Translations under genes and position numbers: made by a program
Part shown: in pieces, positions 51,720 through 60,037 of the stretch
Position numbering within the stretch: the first letter of the stretch is position 1
Layout of the letters: every line of letters begins with the position of its first letter
NCBI GenBank assembly: GCA_964394585.1
Contig: CAYMYI010000008.1
Span: 1-61,047 of the forward strand
Direction of reading: 5' to 3'
DNA: 61,047 nucleotides
Origin: CAYUJH01 sp964394585
GTDB taxonomy: Bacteria > Bacteroidota > Bacteroidia > Cytophagales > Flammeovirgaceae
The notes under the pieces: generated by a model
The model's input: only the letters and a program-made list of their open reading frames with translations
Told to the model about the DNA's origin: nothing
Database searches by the model: none

Positions 51720-53408
51720 ATGGGTAACGCTTCAAATATCGATACCACTGAAAGCCGCTACAAAGCAGCCAATACGCTACTCGAAACGCTCGTAGCTCTT
51801 GAAACCAATATTAAAACCGTGTTGGAGGAAAAGGCTTTAGAAGGTATTTCGAAGTTGCTTGGTGTGCAGTATGCGGTTTGGTACCGATATAGTTCTGATA
51901 CGGAAACGCTAGAGGCTACCGCAACATTTGCCTACAGTTCGGAAAACCTGCCTCAAACTTCGTTTAACCTTGGAGAAGGTCTTCCCGGGCAAGTCGCCAA
52001 AATGAAAGCTTTTTACGAGGTTGAAGACGCTTCATCGAATCCTAATTTGGTATTTACGTTGATTCCAGTACTCTCAGGACAACGTGTCTGGGGAGTTTGG
52101 CAACTTGCCACTTCTTCTTTCTTAAACCAAGAACATAAAACATTTTTAAAGCATTGTAGCCTATGGGTTGCTTTGCGTTTCCAAGCATGGGAGGCTCAGC
52201 ATGCGTTCAGCCAAGATAAAATGCAACAAACAGAAGCATGGCAAACTATTGAACGCGAACGAGAAGAATTATCCTTACAAAAAGAAGCAATCCGTTATAA
52301 CTATGAACGTTTGCAGCAACTCGAAACCCTTGAAAAGGAGCGGGATACGCTCGCTCAACAAGTGGCCCTCAACCAATCGGCAGCTTCCGTTGCACCAGCC
52401 AATAAAACTTCGGAACCAGAGCCAAATGCCGAAGTAGAGAAATTACAACAGGAGCTTAATCAGCGAACTTCCCAATGGGATGGGCAACGTAGTAGGTTAC
52501 TTGAACAAATCGCTCAATTAGAGCAACAGTTGAACGAGGTTAAATCGGAAAGGGAAACACAAAATTCACCCGACGACACCCTTCTCAAAGAAAAGACGGA
52601 ACTAGAAGTACAGCTTCAAAGCAGCCGTAAAGAAGTGGATTTGCTGAAAGAACAATTGGCAGACGCACAACGCAAATCTACTGAGGAAAGTAGCGCACCA
52701 GAAACAGAGGTTGCGCAACGATTAGCAGCATTAAAAGCACAACATGAGCAGCAACGCGCTGCCGATGCTGAAAAATTAGCCGAAACCCAACGTAAAGTAC
52801 AGGAGCTTACCGAGGCACTGCGCAATGCAAGCAGCACTACCCCCGACGATACTTCTAAGTTGCAGAAGCAATTAGAAGAGGCTACCCAACGCATCGGCGA
52901 ACTAGAAGCCCAACTATCCCAAGGCATAAAACCTGATAAGCCTGTTGAGGGGTCTTCTCCTCAAGAAGAAATTATTGCAGCATACGAGCAGAAACTCGAA
53001 GCATTTAGCCAAAAAGTTGCTGCGTACCGCCAACAAATTACCGAAGAACACCAAGCAGAAATACAAGAATATGAGCGCCGCCTATCCGAAGTAAATACAA
53101 TGCTGGAAAAGGTGCAGGCAGAACGGCAAACTACCGCCTCGCAGCAAGAAACTACAGCGATAGAGGTAAAAACATTGCAAGAAAAAGTAGCAATTTTGCA
53201 GAAAGAACTCCACCAAAAGGACGAAGCACTAGAAGCAGCGAAGCGGCAACAAAACACCGAAGCACAAATGAGTTCGCAACTCGACCGAGAAGAACTGCTA
53301 GAATATGAGCATAAACTCAGCAGCGCCCTGCAACTCGCCCAAGAGTATCGCGAACAACTCCGCGAAGCCGAAGCAACCGTTGAGATGCTCAAACGGCAAA
53401 TACGATAG
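51720..53408 (+). CDS. GAF-domain protein with very long coiled coil
   Basis: 562 residues, cytoplasmic. A GAF-type sensor domain covers about residues 20-165 (GISKLLGVQYAVWYRY, FNLGEGLPGQVA, FYEVEDASS, LIPVLSGQRVWGVWQLA, FLKHCSLWVALRFQ). Almost all of residues 170-562 is heptad-patterned coiled coil (EKLQQELNQRTSQWDGQRSR, EVDLLKEQLADAQRKS, KVAILQKELHQKDEALEA). There is no histidine kinase, cyclase or phosphatase output, so it must act through partners; the coiled coil could join those of the two SpoIIE-like proteins. It is the last plus-strand gene of the cluster. Confidence 0.83.
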   Translation: MGNASNIDTTESRYKAANTLLETLVALETNIKTVLEEKALEGISKLLGVQYAVWYRYSSDTETLEATATFAYSSENLPQTSFNLGEGLPGQVAKMKAFYEVEDASSNPNLVFTLIPVLSGQRVWGVWQLATSSFLNQEHKTFLKHCSLWVALRFQAWEAQHAFSQDKMQQTEAWQTIEREREELSLQKEAIRYNYERLQQLETLEKERDTLAQQVALNQSAASVAPANKTSEPEPNAEVEKLQQELNQRTSQWDGQRSRLLEQIAQLEQQLNEVKSERETQNSPDDTLLKEKTELEVQLQSSRKEVDLLKEQLADAQRKSTEESSAPETEVAQRLAALKAQHEQQRAADAEKLAETQRKVQELTEALRNASSTTPDDTSKLQKQLEEATQRIGELEAQLSQGIKPDKPVEGSSPQEEIIAAYEQKLEAFSQKVAAYRQQITEEHQAEIQEYERRLSEVNTMLEKVQAERQTTASQQETTAIEVKTLQEKVAILQKELHQKDEALEAAKRQQNTEAQMSSQLDREELLEYEHKLSSALQLAQEYREQLREAEATVEMLKRQIR

Positions 53409-53449
53409 AATCTTCGCCCTCATCCATGTTATTTTATTTCTTTCCTTTT

Positions 53450-53487
53450 TAATAAAAAAAGGCATCGGGAATGTTCCCAACGCCTTT
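53450..53487 (-). terminator. Terminator of the TonB-dependent receptor gene
   Basis: GGC-ATC-GGGAA (53461-53471) pairs with TTCCC-AAC-GCC (53474-53484 region), flanked by AAA and TTT. On the minus strand TTTTTTTATT follows the stem. It lies about 50 bases past the receptor stop codon and about 50 past the opposing GAF gene. Confidence 0.68.
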
Positions 53488-53534
53488 CGCTTACTTAACA
53501 TGAGGAATATGGTAATACGGCTGTTGCTGTTATC

Positions 53535-56015
53535 TTATTTTTTAGGTTTGATAGCCGGTAGCTGTAATTTTGCTTCAATGGAGTACAATCTGCCTATGAA
53601 AGGCGAAGCCGTAAACTCACGAATCTCCGAATCGAACAGATTGGTTACTTGCCCTGAAAGGGTAAACATCTCGTTAAAGCGGTAGCCAATGCCAATATCT
53701 ACATTGGTAAACCCACCAAGTGGCCCATAATTAAAGCTATCGGTACTGCGTGCATTTTCTACTACAGGCGTACCACGGTACACTAAATCTTGGGTTTCAG
53801 CAGCAATTTGGAAGCTAGAGAAGTAGTCGAACTCTTGCACCCAACGCACATACACGTTACCAAAAAGCTTATTCGAACGGTAATACAATCCGGTACCAAA
53901 ACGGTTTTTAGGGGCATTTACCAAAATATCAAGTTTGTTGACTACTCCGTCGTTGTTAAAGTCGTTTTCTTCATTGTTTTCATCTACAGAATAATCGAAG
54001 TAAGAGTAGTTGAAGGTCCAATTAATGTTATCGTTAATATAGAGGTTGGTTCCTAGGTCAAACCCAAACGTATTTACTTTGCCAAAGTTGATATACGTTG
54101 CTACTAGGCCACCATACGCTCCAAAACCCGACTGCACCTCTTGGATTGGGGTATCCCCACGTTGGGTAGTAACCCCTACTACAGTAACTGGCGATAGGAA
54201 ATCTTCAGAAATGTTATAGAAAGCGTTTGCATCTACAAACAACTTATTTTCGATTACCTGCCCCTTATAGCCTAGTTCAAAAGTTTGAATTTTTTCCACA
54301 GTTTGTTTTTCAACGGTAGAGCCATCGATGAGGGTAAACCCATCGCTATTACCAAGAATTAACCCGCTGAACAAATCGCCATACATGTTCAAGATGGTAG
54401 GCGCTGCAATGCCCTTACCATAGGTGAGGCGGAACGCTCCATTGTTTACCGAATACACCAGCCCGGCTTTAGGGATAAAGTTGAAGTCGTACACTTCGTG
54501 ATTATCGCCTCGGAAAGAGGCTACTGCCTTAAATTGATCGTTGAAACGGTATTCTAACTGACCGTAAACCCCGAGCTGGTCGATTTCGATACCGTCTTCG
54601 TCGAGCAGGTAAGTTCCTTCCGAATCGGCGATATCGCGTTGCCATTGTGCACCCACCACAATATTTGCCTTTCCAAACGTGCGGTTATACTGTATTTCTG
54701 CATTCCATCGCTTGGAGTTGTCTACGAAACGTGCCCCACTTTGATACGAGAACTCGCCACGCGCTTCTTCGTCAGAAAGGCCAGCATCAATACCGCGCCA
54801 ATACTGCTTGGTACGGTCGTCGATAGAATAAGTATCATCTGTTTTACTGGTAGTGTAGTACACTTGGGCAAATAAGTTTGGCGAAGTAAAGCGCAAGTGG
54901 TAATAGTTCACGCGCCAATCGATAATCTGATTACGCCCTACGTTGGTAGGCGCCAAATAAGTGCTATTGCTTCCACCCCACCCTAAGATGATATCAGAAT
55001 TATCACCAACGCTGTAATACAGGGCAGCTTCTCCTCTAAAAAACTCAAAATCGCGGTCGAGTTCAAGTTCTTCATAGGCCTCGTTCACTCCATCGGGGAT
55101 AGGATTGCCATCGGCATCGAACGCACCTACGCGATCGATATACACTGAATCGACATATTCAAACTCTTCGCCGCGTGTGTACTCTCCCATCACTTTAAAA
55201 GAGATTTTATCATTAATTACCTGTGCATGGCGGAAGCGTCCTGAAAATAAACTTTGATTACCGGCATTTACCGCAACAGTAGTTCCTTGCGAAGAGCGCG
55301 GGTCTTTGGTAATGGTGTGTACCAAACCATTGTGTGCGTTTGGTCCGTATAGAGCTGCATTCGGCCCTAAGATAACCTCTACTCGGTCGATATCTTCTTT
55401 AATCTGTGTAGTAAGAGGGCCAAAAGGCAGCCCTGTGGCAATAAGCGTAGAGAAACGTCCGTCGTTCACTTGTAAGTTCTTCGCATTGAAGTTGCTGTTA
55501 AACCCTCGAATGTTAATCCCGGTACCGACCACTCCGGAGCGCACAAACTCTACACCTTTCAAACGCGATAGCAACTCACCCGGATTGAACGAAGGCAGCT
55601 CGGCAATATCTTTACTGGAAATCACTTCAATAGTAGCAGGGGTTTCAGTAATTTTCTCAAACTTCCGCGTACCGGTTACCACTACTTGATCGAACGTATA
55701 GAGCGCTGGTGCCAAGCTAATATCGCCTAACGATAAATCGCTTCCGCTGACTTCAATAGGGTTTTTGTAGCCTTCGTACCCAATGTAAGTGACGGTAAGG
55801 GTGTAGCTTCCATCGGCTACGTTTACGAGCCGAAATTCGCCATTAAGGTTGGTAGTAGTACCTTTTGAAGAGGAAATGAGTACCGTAGCACCAATAAGGG
55901 GTTCACTCGTTTCGCCGTCGAGTACACGGCCTGTAATCACGCTTTGTCCGTAGACTTGATAGCCCAAACACATAAAAGTCAGGCTAAGGATAGATAGTAC
56001 TTTTTTCATTTTCAT
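53535..56015 (-). CDS. TonB-dependent outer-membrane receptor with carboxypeptidase-regulatory N-domain
   Basis: 826 residues. The signal peptide ends near YGQSVI. The carboxypeptidase-regulatory-like domain follows (about 25-105: VITGRVLDGETSEPLIGATVL, ADGSYTLTVTYIGYE). Then a plug domain (about 115-225: VVTGTRKFEKITETPATIEVI, GVVGTGINIRGFNS, VEVILGPNAALYGPNAHNGLV) and a 22-strand barrel to the C-terminus (VTNLFDSEIREFTASPFIG). It imports a ligand too large for porins. The ligand is unknown; a SusD partner is absent, and the barrel shows features of catechol or vitamin receptors (LYGPNAHNG) but no more can be said. Confidence 0.94.
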   Translation of the reverse strand: MKMKKVLSILSLTFMCLGYQVYGQSVITGRVLDGETSEPLIGATVLISSSKGTTTNLNGEFRLVNVADGSYTLTVTYIGYEGYKNPIEVSGSDLSLGDISLAPALYTFDQVVVTGTRKFEKITETPATIEVISSKDIAELPSFNPGELLSRLKGVEFVRSGVVGTGINIRGFNSNFNAKNLQVNDGRFSTLIATGLPFGPLTTQIKEDIDRVEVILGPNAALYGPNAHNGLVHTITKDPRSSQGTTVAVNAGNQSLFSGRFRHAQVINDKISFKVMGEYTRGEEFEYVDSVYIDRVGAFDADGNPIPDGVNEAYEELELDRDFEFFRGEAALYYSVGDNSDIILGWGGSNSTYLAPTNVGRNQIIDWRVNYYHLRFTSPNLFAQVYYTTSKTDDTYSIDDRTKQYWRGIDAGLSDEEARGEFSYQSGARFVDNSKRWNAEIQYNRTFGKANIVVGAQWQRDIADSEGTYLLDEDGIEIDQLGVYGQLEYRFNDQFKAVASFRGDNHEVYDFNFIPKAGLVYSVNNGAFRLTYGKGIAAPTILNMYGDLFSGLILGNSDGFTLIDGSTVEKQTVEKIQTFELGYKGQVIENKLFVDANAFYNISEDFLSPVTVVGVTTQRGDTPIQEVQSGFGAYGGLVATYINFGKVNTFGFDLGTNLYINDNINWTFNYSYFDYSVDENNEENDFNNDGVVNKLDILVNAPKNRFGTGLYYRSNKLFGNVYVRWVQEFDYFSSFQIAAETQDLVYRGTPVVENARSTDSFNYGPLGGFTNVDIGIGYRFNEMFTLSGQVTNLFDSEIREFTASPFIGRLYSIEAKLQLPAIKPKK

Positions 56016-56036
56016 TTACTTTTTAGGTTAATTACT

Positions 56037-56070
56037 CAAACCTAAAGAGCATTCTACATCTGAAAGTCAA
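56037..56070 (-). promoter_or_regulatory. Candidate promoter of the TonB-dependent receptor
   Basis: On the minus strand TTG (56068-56070) is followed after 23 bases by TAGGTTTG (56037-56044), an exact TAnnTTTG box about 22 bases before the start codon. The spacing lies within the Bacteroidota range. Confidence 0.5.
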
Positions 56071-56156
56071 TTCGTTTTATTTATACCCCTTGACTTATTT
56101 CTTTTCAAAAAAGAATTAATTATATAACTACCTAAAAGTGAACACTTTATGATTTT

Positions 56157-57578
56157 TCAAGAAAGTCTTGACTTTGCAATGACAATAGAACGTGGGATAA
56201 ACTCTTCTAACTCGTTCAGTACTTTGTTAATCACGAACGATTTGTGCGGATTTGCCAAATAGACTTTTGAAAACCCGACAATGGACTCTATGAGCACTTC
56301 CGCATCAATTTTCCCTTCTTTCAGCAATGCAATTTCGTAATACCAACGCACGGTAGGCAAATAGACTGCTTTTTGTTGATCTTCGGTGTCTTTACTAAGC
56401 AACTCGTACTTTCGGAATACTTGCAAGACTTTTAGAAACTTCCCTTGCTTGGCGAGGCTTTGAATGTAGGCAGCAAAAAAAGAATACCAACGCTGCGAGA
56501 GAATATCATCTTTATGAATGCGCAACAGGCTTTCGGCAAGCATTTCGCCTCGCTTAGCGTTTCCGCTCAAATTCAGGCATTTAATATAGAAAGAGATGAA
56601 CCCTACTTTATGATAGAAATTTGTGGATTTGTTCACTTCTGCAAACGAATCTTTCAATAAATTGAGCGCCTCTTCGGTTTTGCCTCGGCGGATGAGGATC
56701 GAACTCAGATTACTTAGATACTGAATGCGATCGGGGTTTTTCTGCCGAATGGACAGGTACCCATACTCTTCTGCTTGTTGCAATACATCAAATTTAGAGT
56801 GCAGCATCAGCCGGTTAGCGTAGTAGTTGTACAAAATCCGACGGGTATAAAACAGCCCTTTGGAAAGCATACCATCGAGCGTATCGTATAACTCTTTCAG
56901 CTTTTGAAATTCCCGCGTGTTGAAATACAAAAAGGTAAGCCGCACTACAATCATGTAGCGGTTAAAGCCATCGAGTTGTTCGTCGTTAAAGTACTGCAAT
57001 AACCAAGGCTCCCACTTTGGGCTTCCTTCTGTTTTTCTTGCGTTAAACTGCTCGATAAGGTCTACAGTTACCTCGTGCAATTCGCGGTTTACTTGCTTGC
57101 AGCGGTCGTATACCCCTTGGTATTGCTCAATAAAGGCATGGACTTGTTGGTGTTCTTTGTATCGCAGGCGAATCAGCAAAAAATGCCGAAACTTAAAGGC
57201 CAATTCAAAAAATTTGATGAAGTTATGATTGGGATGCTGGTATTTCCGAATTTTGCGCAACAGTACTTTTTCTTCTTCTGAGGTGATTGCATCGGTGGTT
57301 ACTTTACGCTCCATCTCGTTAATCCACTCAAAGAACAAATCTACATCGATAGCATCGAGTTTAGATTGTATCCATTGCATTAGGCTAGAGTACTTCCGCT
57401 TATCAATCGCAAGATTATAGGGTAACAATTGCGACTGGTTGTGCGCATTTTCGCGCATTCGCGAAAGAATGTCAATCTTTTCGCTGTCTTCAAACTGCTG
57501 AATGCTCCACAAATAATCGGCTTCGTGCGGAAGTAACTCCGCTGCAAACTCTGTGAATTTTTTCAGCTTCGTTTTCAC
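56157..57578 (-). CDS. Helical-repeat (TPR-like) protein of unknown function
   Basis: 473 residues, cytoplasmic, almost wholly helical. Repeated helix pairs resemble TPRs in the middle and C-terminal halves (YLSNLSSILIRRGKTEEALN, KVGFISFYIKCLNLSGNA, FFAAYIQSLAKQGKFLKVLQ). The N-terminal third is highly charged (LPHEADYLWSIQQFEDSEK). No enzymatic motif. It is the last gene of the symporter-ligase-hydrolase operon, starting 12 bases after the hydrolase stop, and may have been joined only by position. Confidence 0.7.
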   Translation of the reverse strand: MKTKLKKFTEFAAELLPHEADYLWSIQQFEDSEKIDILSRMRENAHNQSQLLPYNLAIDKRKYSSLMQWIQSKLDAIDVDLFFEWINEMERKVTTDAITSEEEKVLLRKIRKYQHPNHNFIKFFELAFKFRHFLLIRLRYKEHQQVHAFIEQYQGVYDRCKQVNRELHEVTVDLIEQFNARKTEGSPKWEPWLLQYFNDEQLDGFNRYMIVVRLTFLYFNTREFQKLKELYDTLDGMLSKGLFYTRRILYNYYANRLMLHSKFDVLQQAEEYGYLSIRQKNPDRIQYLSNLSSILIRRGKTEEALNLLKDSFAEVNKSTNFYHKVGFISFYIKCLNLSGNAKRGEMLAESLLRIHKDDILSQRWYSFFAAYIQSLAKQGKFLKVLQVFRKYELLSKDTEDQQKAVYLPTVRWYYEIALLKEGKIDAEVLIESIVGFSKVYLANPHKSFVINKVLNELEEFIPRSIVIAKSRLS

Positions 57579-57590
57579 GGGTCAATCAAA

Positions 57591-58553
57591 TTATGGTTGT
57601 AAAAACTGACGAATCCCTCGGTTTACCAACTCAGCTTGTTCGTAGGTAATAAAATGCCCGCAGTTAGGGAGTAATTCGAGCCGTGATTGCGGAATTTCTT
57701 TTACCCCGGCTTCGGCAACACTTTGAGTCGTAAGCTTTGGGTTTAAAAAGCGGTTGGGAATGAGTGCATCGTTTGCGCCATACATTACCAACGTATTAGT
57801 TTGCAACTGCTTGAGGTTCTCAAAAATTGGCTCGTTGAGCATGGCACTTACTCCGTTCACAACCGATTGGCAATAGTAACGAAAATCGCTTGCCTCTCGC
57901 ATGTTAATGCGGTCTTCAATCATAAACTCTACCGATTCGGGCATATCGTAAAAGTTCATTTTCCAATTATTTCGAATTTGGGTTTCGTTGGCATCGCGGA
58001 TTGCTGCCACCGTAGTTACCGATTTAAGTGCAGTTTTTTGCGGATCGCTGAAGGTTTCAAAGCCAGCTGGGGCTAGCAAGATGAGTTTTTCGAACTGCTC
58101 AGGAGCTTTCAGCGCGGTAGTTACTGCCACTTGCCCGCCCATGCTGTGCCCTACGAGTACAGGGTTTTCCAGCTCGAGCTGCTCGATGAGTTGCAAGATA
58201 GCCTCGGCGTAAAACGAAAGTTTTGCCGGATAGCGCTTTTTGGAAGAGCGGCCGTAACCTGGCAGGTCAATGGCTATACAACGAAAGTGCTTTTTTAACC
58301 CCTCGACTACAGGATACCAAGAAGGTAAATAGGTAGCCAAACCATGGATGAAGATAAGTGTTTGAGTGCCTTCGCCCTCATCGATGTAGGCAATTTCAGT
58401 AGTATCGTTTAAAGCTGCATAATGCACATCGTAGCGATACGGCGCGAGAGTTTCATTCATGTTTTTTTTCATGGTACTGTCTTGGGCAAAGGCTGTTGCC
58501 ACTGAAGCGAGCAACAGCATTGCTGCGATATAAAGTTTTGAAAGGTACGGCAT
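57591..58553 (-). CDS. Exported alpha/beta-hydrolase
   Basis: 320 residues with a signal peptide (cleavage near TAFAQD), so the enzyme acts in the periplasm or is surface-exposed. Fold motifs: LIFIHGLATYLPSW, IAIDLPGYGRS, and the nucleophile elbow LVGHSMGGQ with Ser137. The late acid is in YGANDALIPNR and the histidine in NCGHFITYE. Likely an esterase or lipase. It follows the acyl-CoA synthetase gene by two bases, so an ester hydrolysed outside may feed acid to the symporter and ligase. Confidence 0.9.
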   Translation of the reverse strand: MPYLSKLYIAAMLLLASVATAFAQDSTMKKNMNETLAPYRYDVHYAALNDTTEIAYIDEGEGTQTLIFIHGLATYLPSWYPVVEGLKKHFRCIAIDLPGYGRSSKKRYPAKLSFYAEAILQLIEQLELENPVLVGHSMGGQVAVTTALKAPEQFEKLILLAPAGFETFSDPQKTALKSVTTVAAIRDANETQIRNNWKMNFYDMPESVEFMIEDRINMREASDFRYYCQSVVNGVSAMLNEPIFENLKQLQTNTLVMYGANDALIPNRFLNPKLTTQSVAEAGVKEIPQSRLELLPNCGHFITYEQAELVNRGIRQFLQP

Positions 58554-58555
58554 AG

Positions 58556-60037
58556 TTACAGGTTGTTTAAGGTTTTCCGATCAATTTTTCCGCTATCGTT
58601 TTTGGGCATTTCTTCTAAGAAGACGAAAAATTTTGGCACTTTGAATTTTGCCATTTTTTCAAGGCAGTAGGCACGAAGCGAGGCTTCGTTAAAAGTGGCT
58701 CCTTTACGGAGAGTGCAAAAGGCTTTCCCTACTTCTCCCCATTGTGCATCGGGCACACCCACCACAGCCACTTCATCTATCGAATCATGCGTGCGGATGA
58801 TGCGCTCCACCTCGGCAGGATATACGTTTTCACCCCCGGAAATAAACATGCTTTTTTTGCGATCTACCACATACAGAAACCCTTCAGCATCTTCTTTGAC
58901 TAAATCGCCGGTGTGGAAATATTCTGCTTGTAGGGCTTTGGCAGTAGCTTCAGCATTTTGCCAATATCCTGGAGTAACCATAGGGCCTTTCAGGCAAAAC
59001 TCTCCAATCTCGCCCTGGGGTACGGGGTTTCTGGCATCGTCGAGCAGCTGATAGTCTACGTAGAAATTTGGGCGACCAATCGAGCCTATTTTGCGCTCTG
59101 CATCATCTTGATGCAACGAAGTGATGTTAGGCCCTACTTCAGTCAACCCATACCCTTGACGGATTTTCACTCCTTTTTGGTGCCATGTCTGAATCACTTC
59201 GAGGGGAAGCGCCTCTCCTCCGACAATAAAATAACGAAGCGATTCGAGAGAAGATAGGGTAAACTGTTCTGTCTCCGCCATCATTTTCAGCATGGTCGGC
59301 ACCCCCATAAATAATTTTACATGCTCCTTATCAATACAATGTAGTACTGCTTCTGCATCAAACTTTCGCATCAGCGTAATGCTGCCTCCCCGATGTAATA
59401 GCGGAGTCAGTAACACGTTCCATCCGCCTGTATGAAATGGAGGCATACAGTTGATAGTGTGATCATTAGGAGTGAGTTCTAAACTTTGCGAGGTATTGAT
59501 GCTATTCCACAGCAACATCTTGTGCGAATAGATAGCACCTTTGGGAAAACCCGTAGTTCCGGAGGTGTATAGAATAAATGCCGGATGGTTTTCCTCAATG
59601 GCTGTAGCAGGAAAGTCAACCCTAGTTTCAGCTTTTGCAACTACTTCCATATCTTCTGCCCAAGCAACCGTTACTTTTTGAGCCATGGGTTCTGCCTTCT
59701 GTGCAAACTTTTTTTCGGCAATAAGGAGTTTAGGCGTGCAATTGGTTACGAGGTAATCAATCTCAGAAGGGGTAAGCCGAAAGTTGATGGGAACGAGCGT
59801 AATCCCCATTTTTTGCATTACCGAAAAGAGCGAAACATACAAGATGCTATACTCTGCTAACACCATGAGTCGGTCGCCATAGCTCAGTTTAAAATGATTC
59901 TGCAGATGCAGTGCAAGCCTGTTTGCTTGAGCATTCAACTGACCGTAGGTAATCGAATGCCCGGTTTCGTATTCTTTAACCGCAATTTTATCGGGCGTAT
60001 ATTCAGCCCACTTGCTTATCCAATCTTTTCTGTACAT
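58556..60037 (-). CDS. Acyl-CoA synthetase / fatty-acid--CoA ligase (AMP-forming)
   Basis: 493 residues of the ANL superfamily, activating a carboxylic acid to its CoA ester. Motifs in order: ITYGQLNAQANRLA, the P-loop-like FILYTSGTTGFPKGAIYSH, NCMPPFHTGGWNVL, RQGYGLTEVGPN, HTGDLVKEDAEGFLYVVDRKK, and a C-terminal lid with GGENVYPAEVERI and PKNDSGKIDRKTL. No signal. The substrate could be medium or aromatic acids; sequence alone does not decide. It overlaps the upstream symporter gene by 35 bases. Confidence 0.93.
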   Translation of the reverse strand: MYRKDWISKWAEYTPDKIAVKEYETGHSITYGQLNAQANRLALHLQNHFKLSYGDRLMVLAEYSILYVSLFSVMQKMGITLVPINFRLTPSEIDYLVTNCTPKLLIAEKKFAQKAEPMAQKVTVAWAEDMEVVAKAETRVDFPATAIEENHPAFILYTSGTTGFPKGAIYSHKMLLWNSINTSQSLELTPNDHTINCMPPFHTGGWNVLLTPLLHRGGSITLMRKFDAEAVLHCIDKEHVKLFMGVPTMLKMMAETEQFTLSSLESLRYFIVGGEALPLEVIQTWHQKGVKIRQGYGLTEVGPNITSLHQDDAERKIGSIGRPNFYVDYQLLDDARNPVPQGEIGEFCLKGPMVTPGYWQNAEATAKALQAEYFHTGDLVKEDAEGFLYVVDRKKSMFISGGENVYPAEVERIIRTHDSIDEVAVVGVPDAQWGEVGKAFCTLRKGATFNEASLRAYCLEKMAKFKVPKFFVFLEEMPKNDSGKIDRKTLNNL

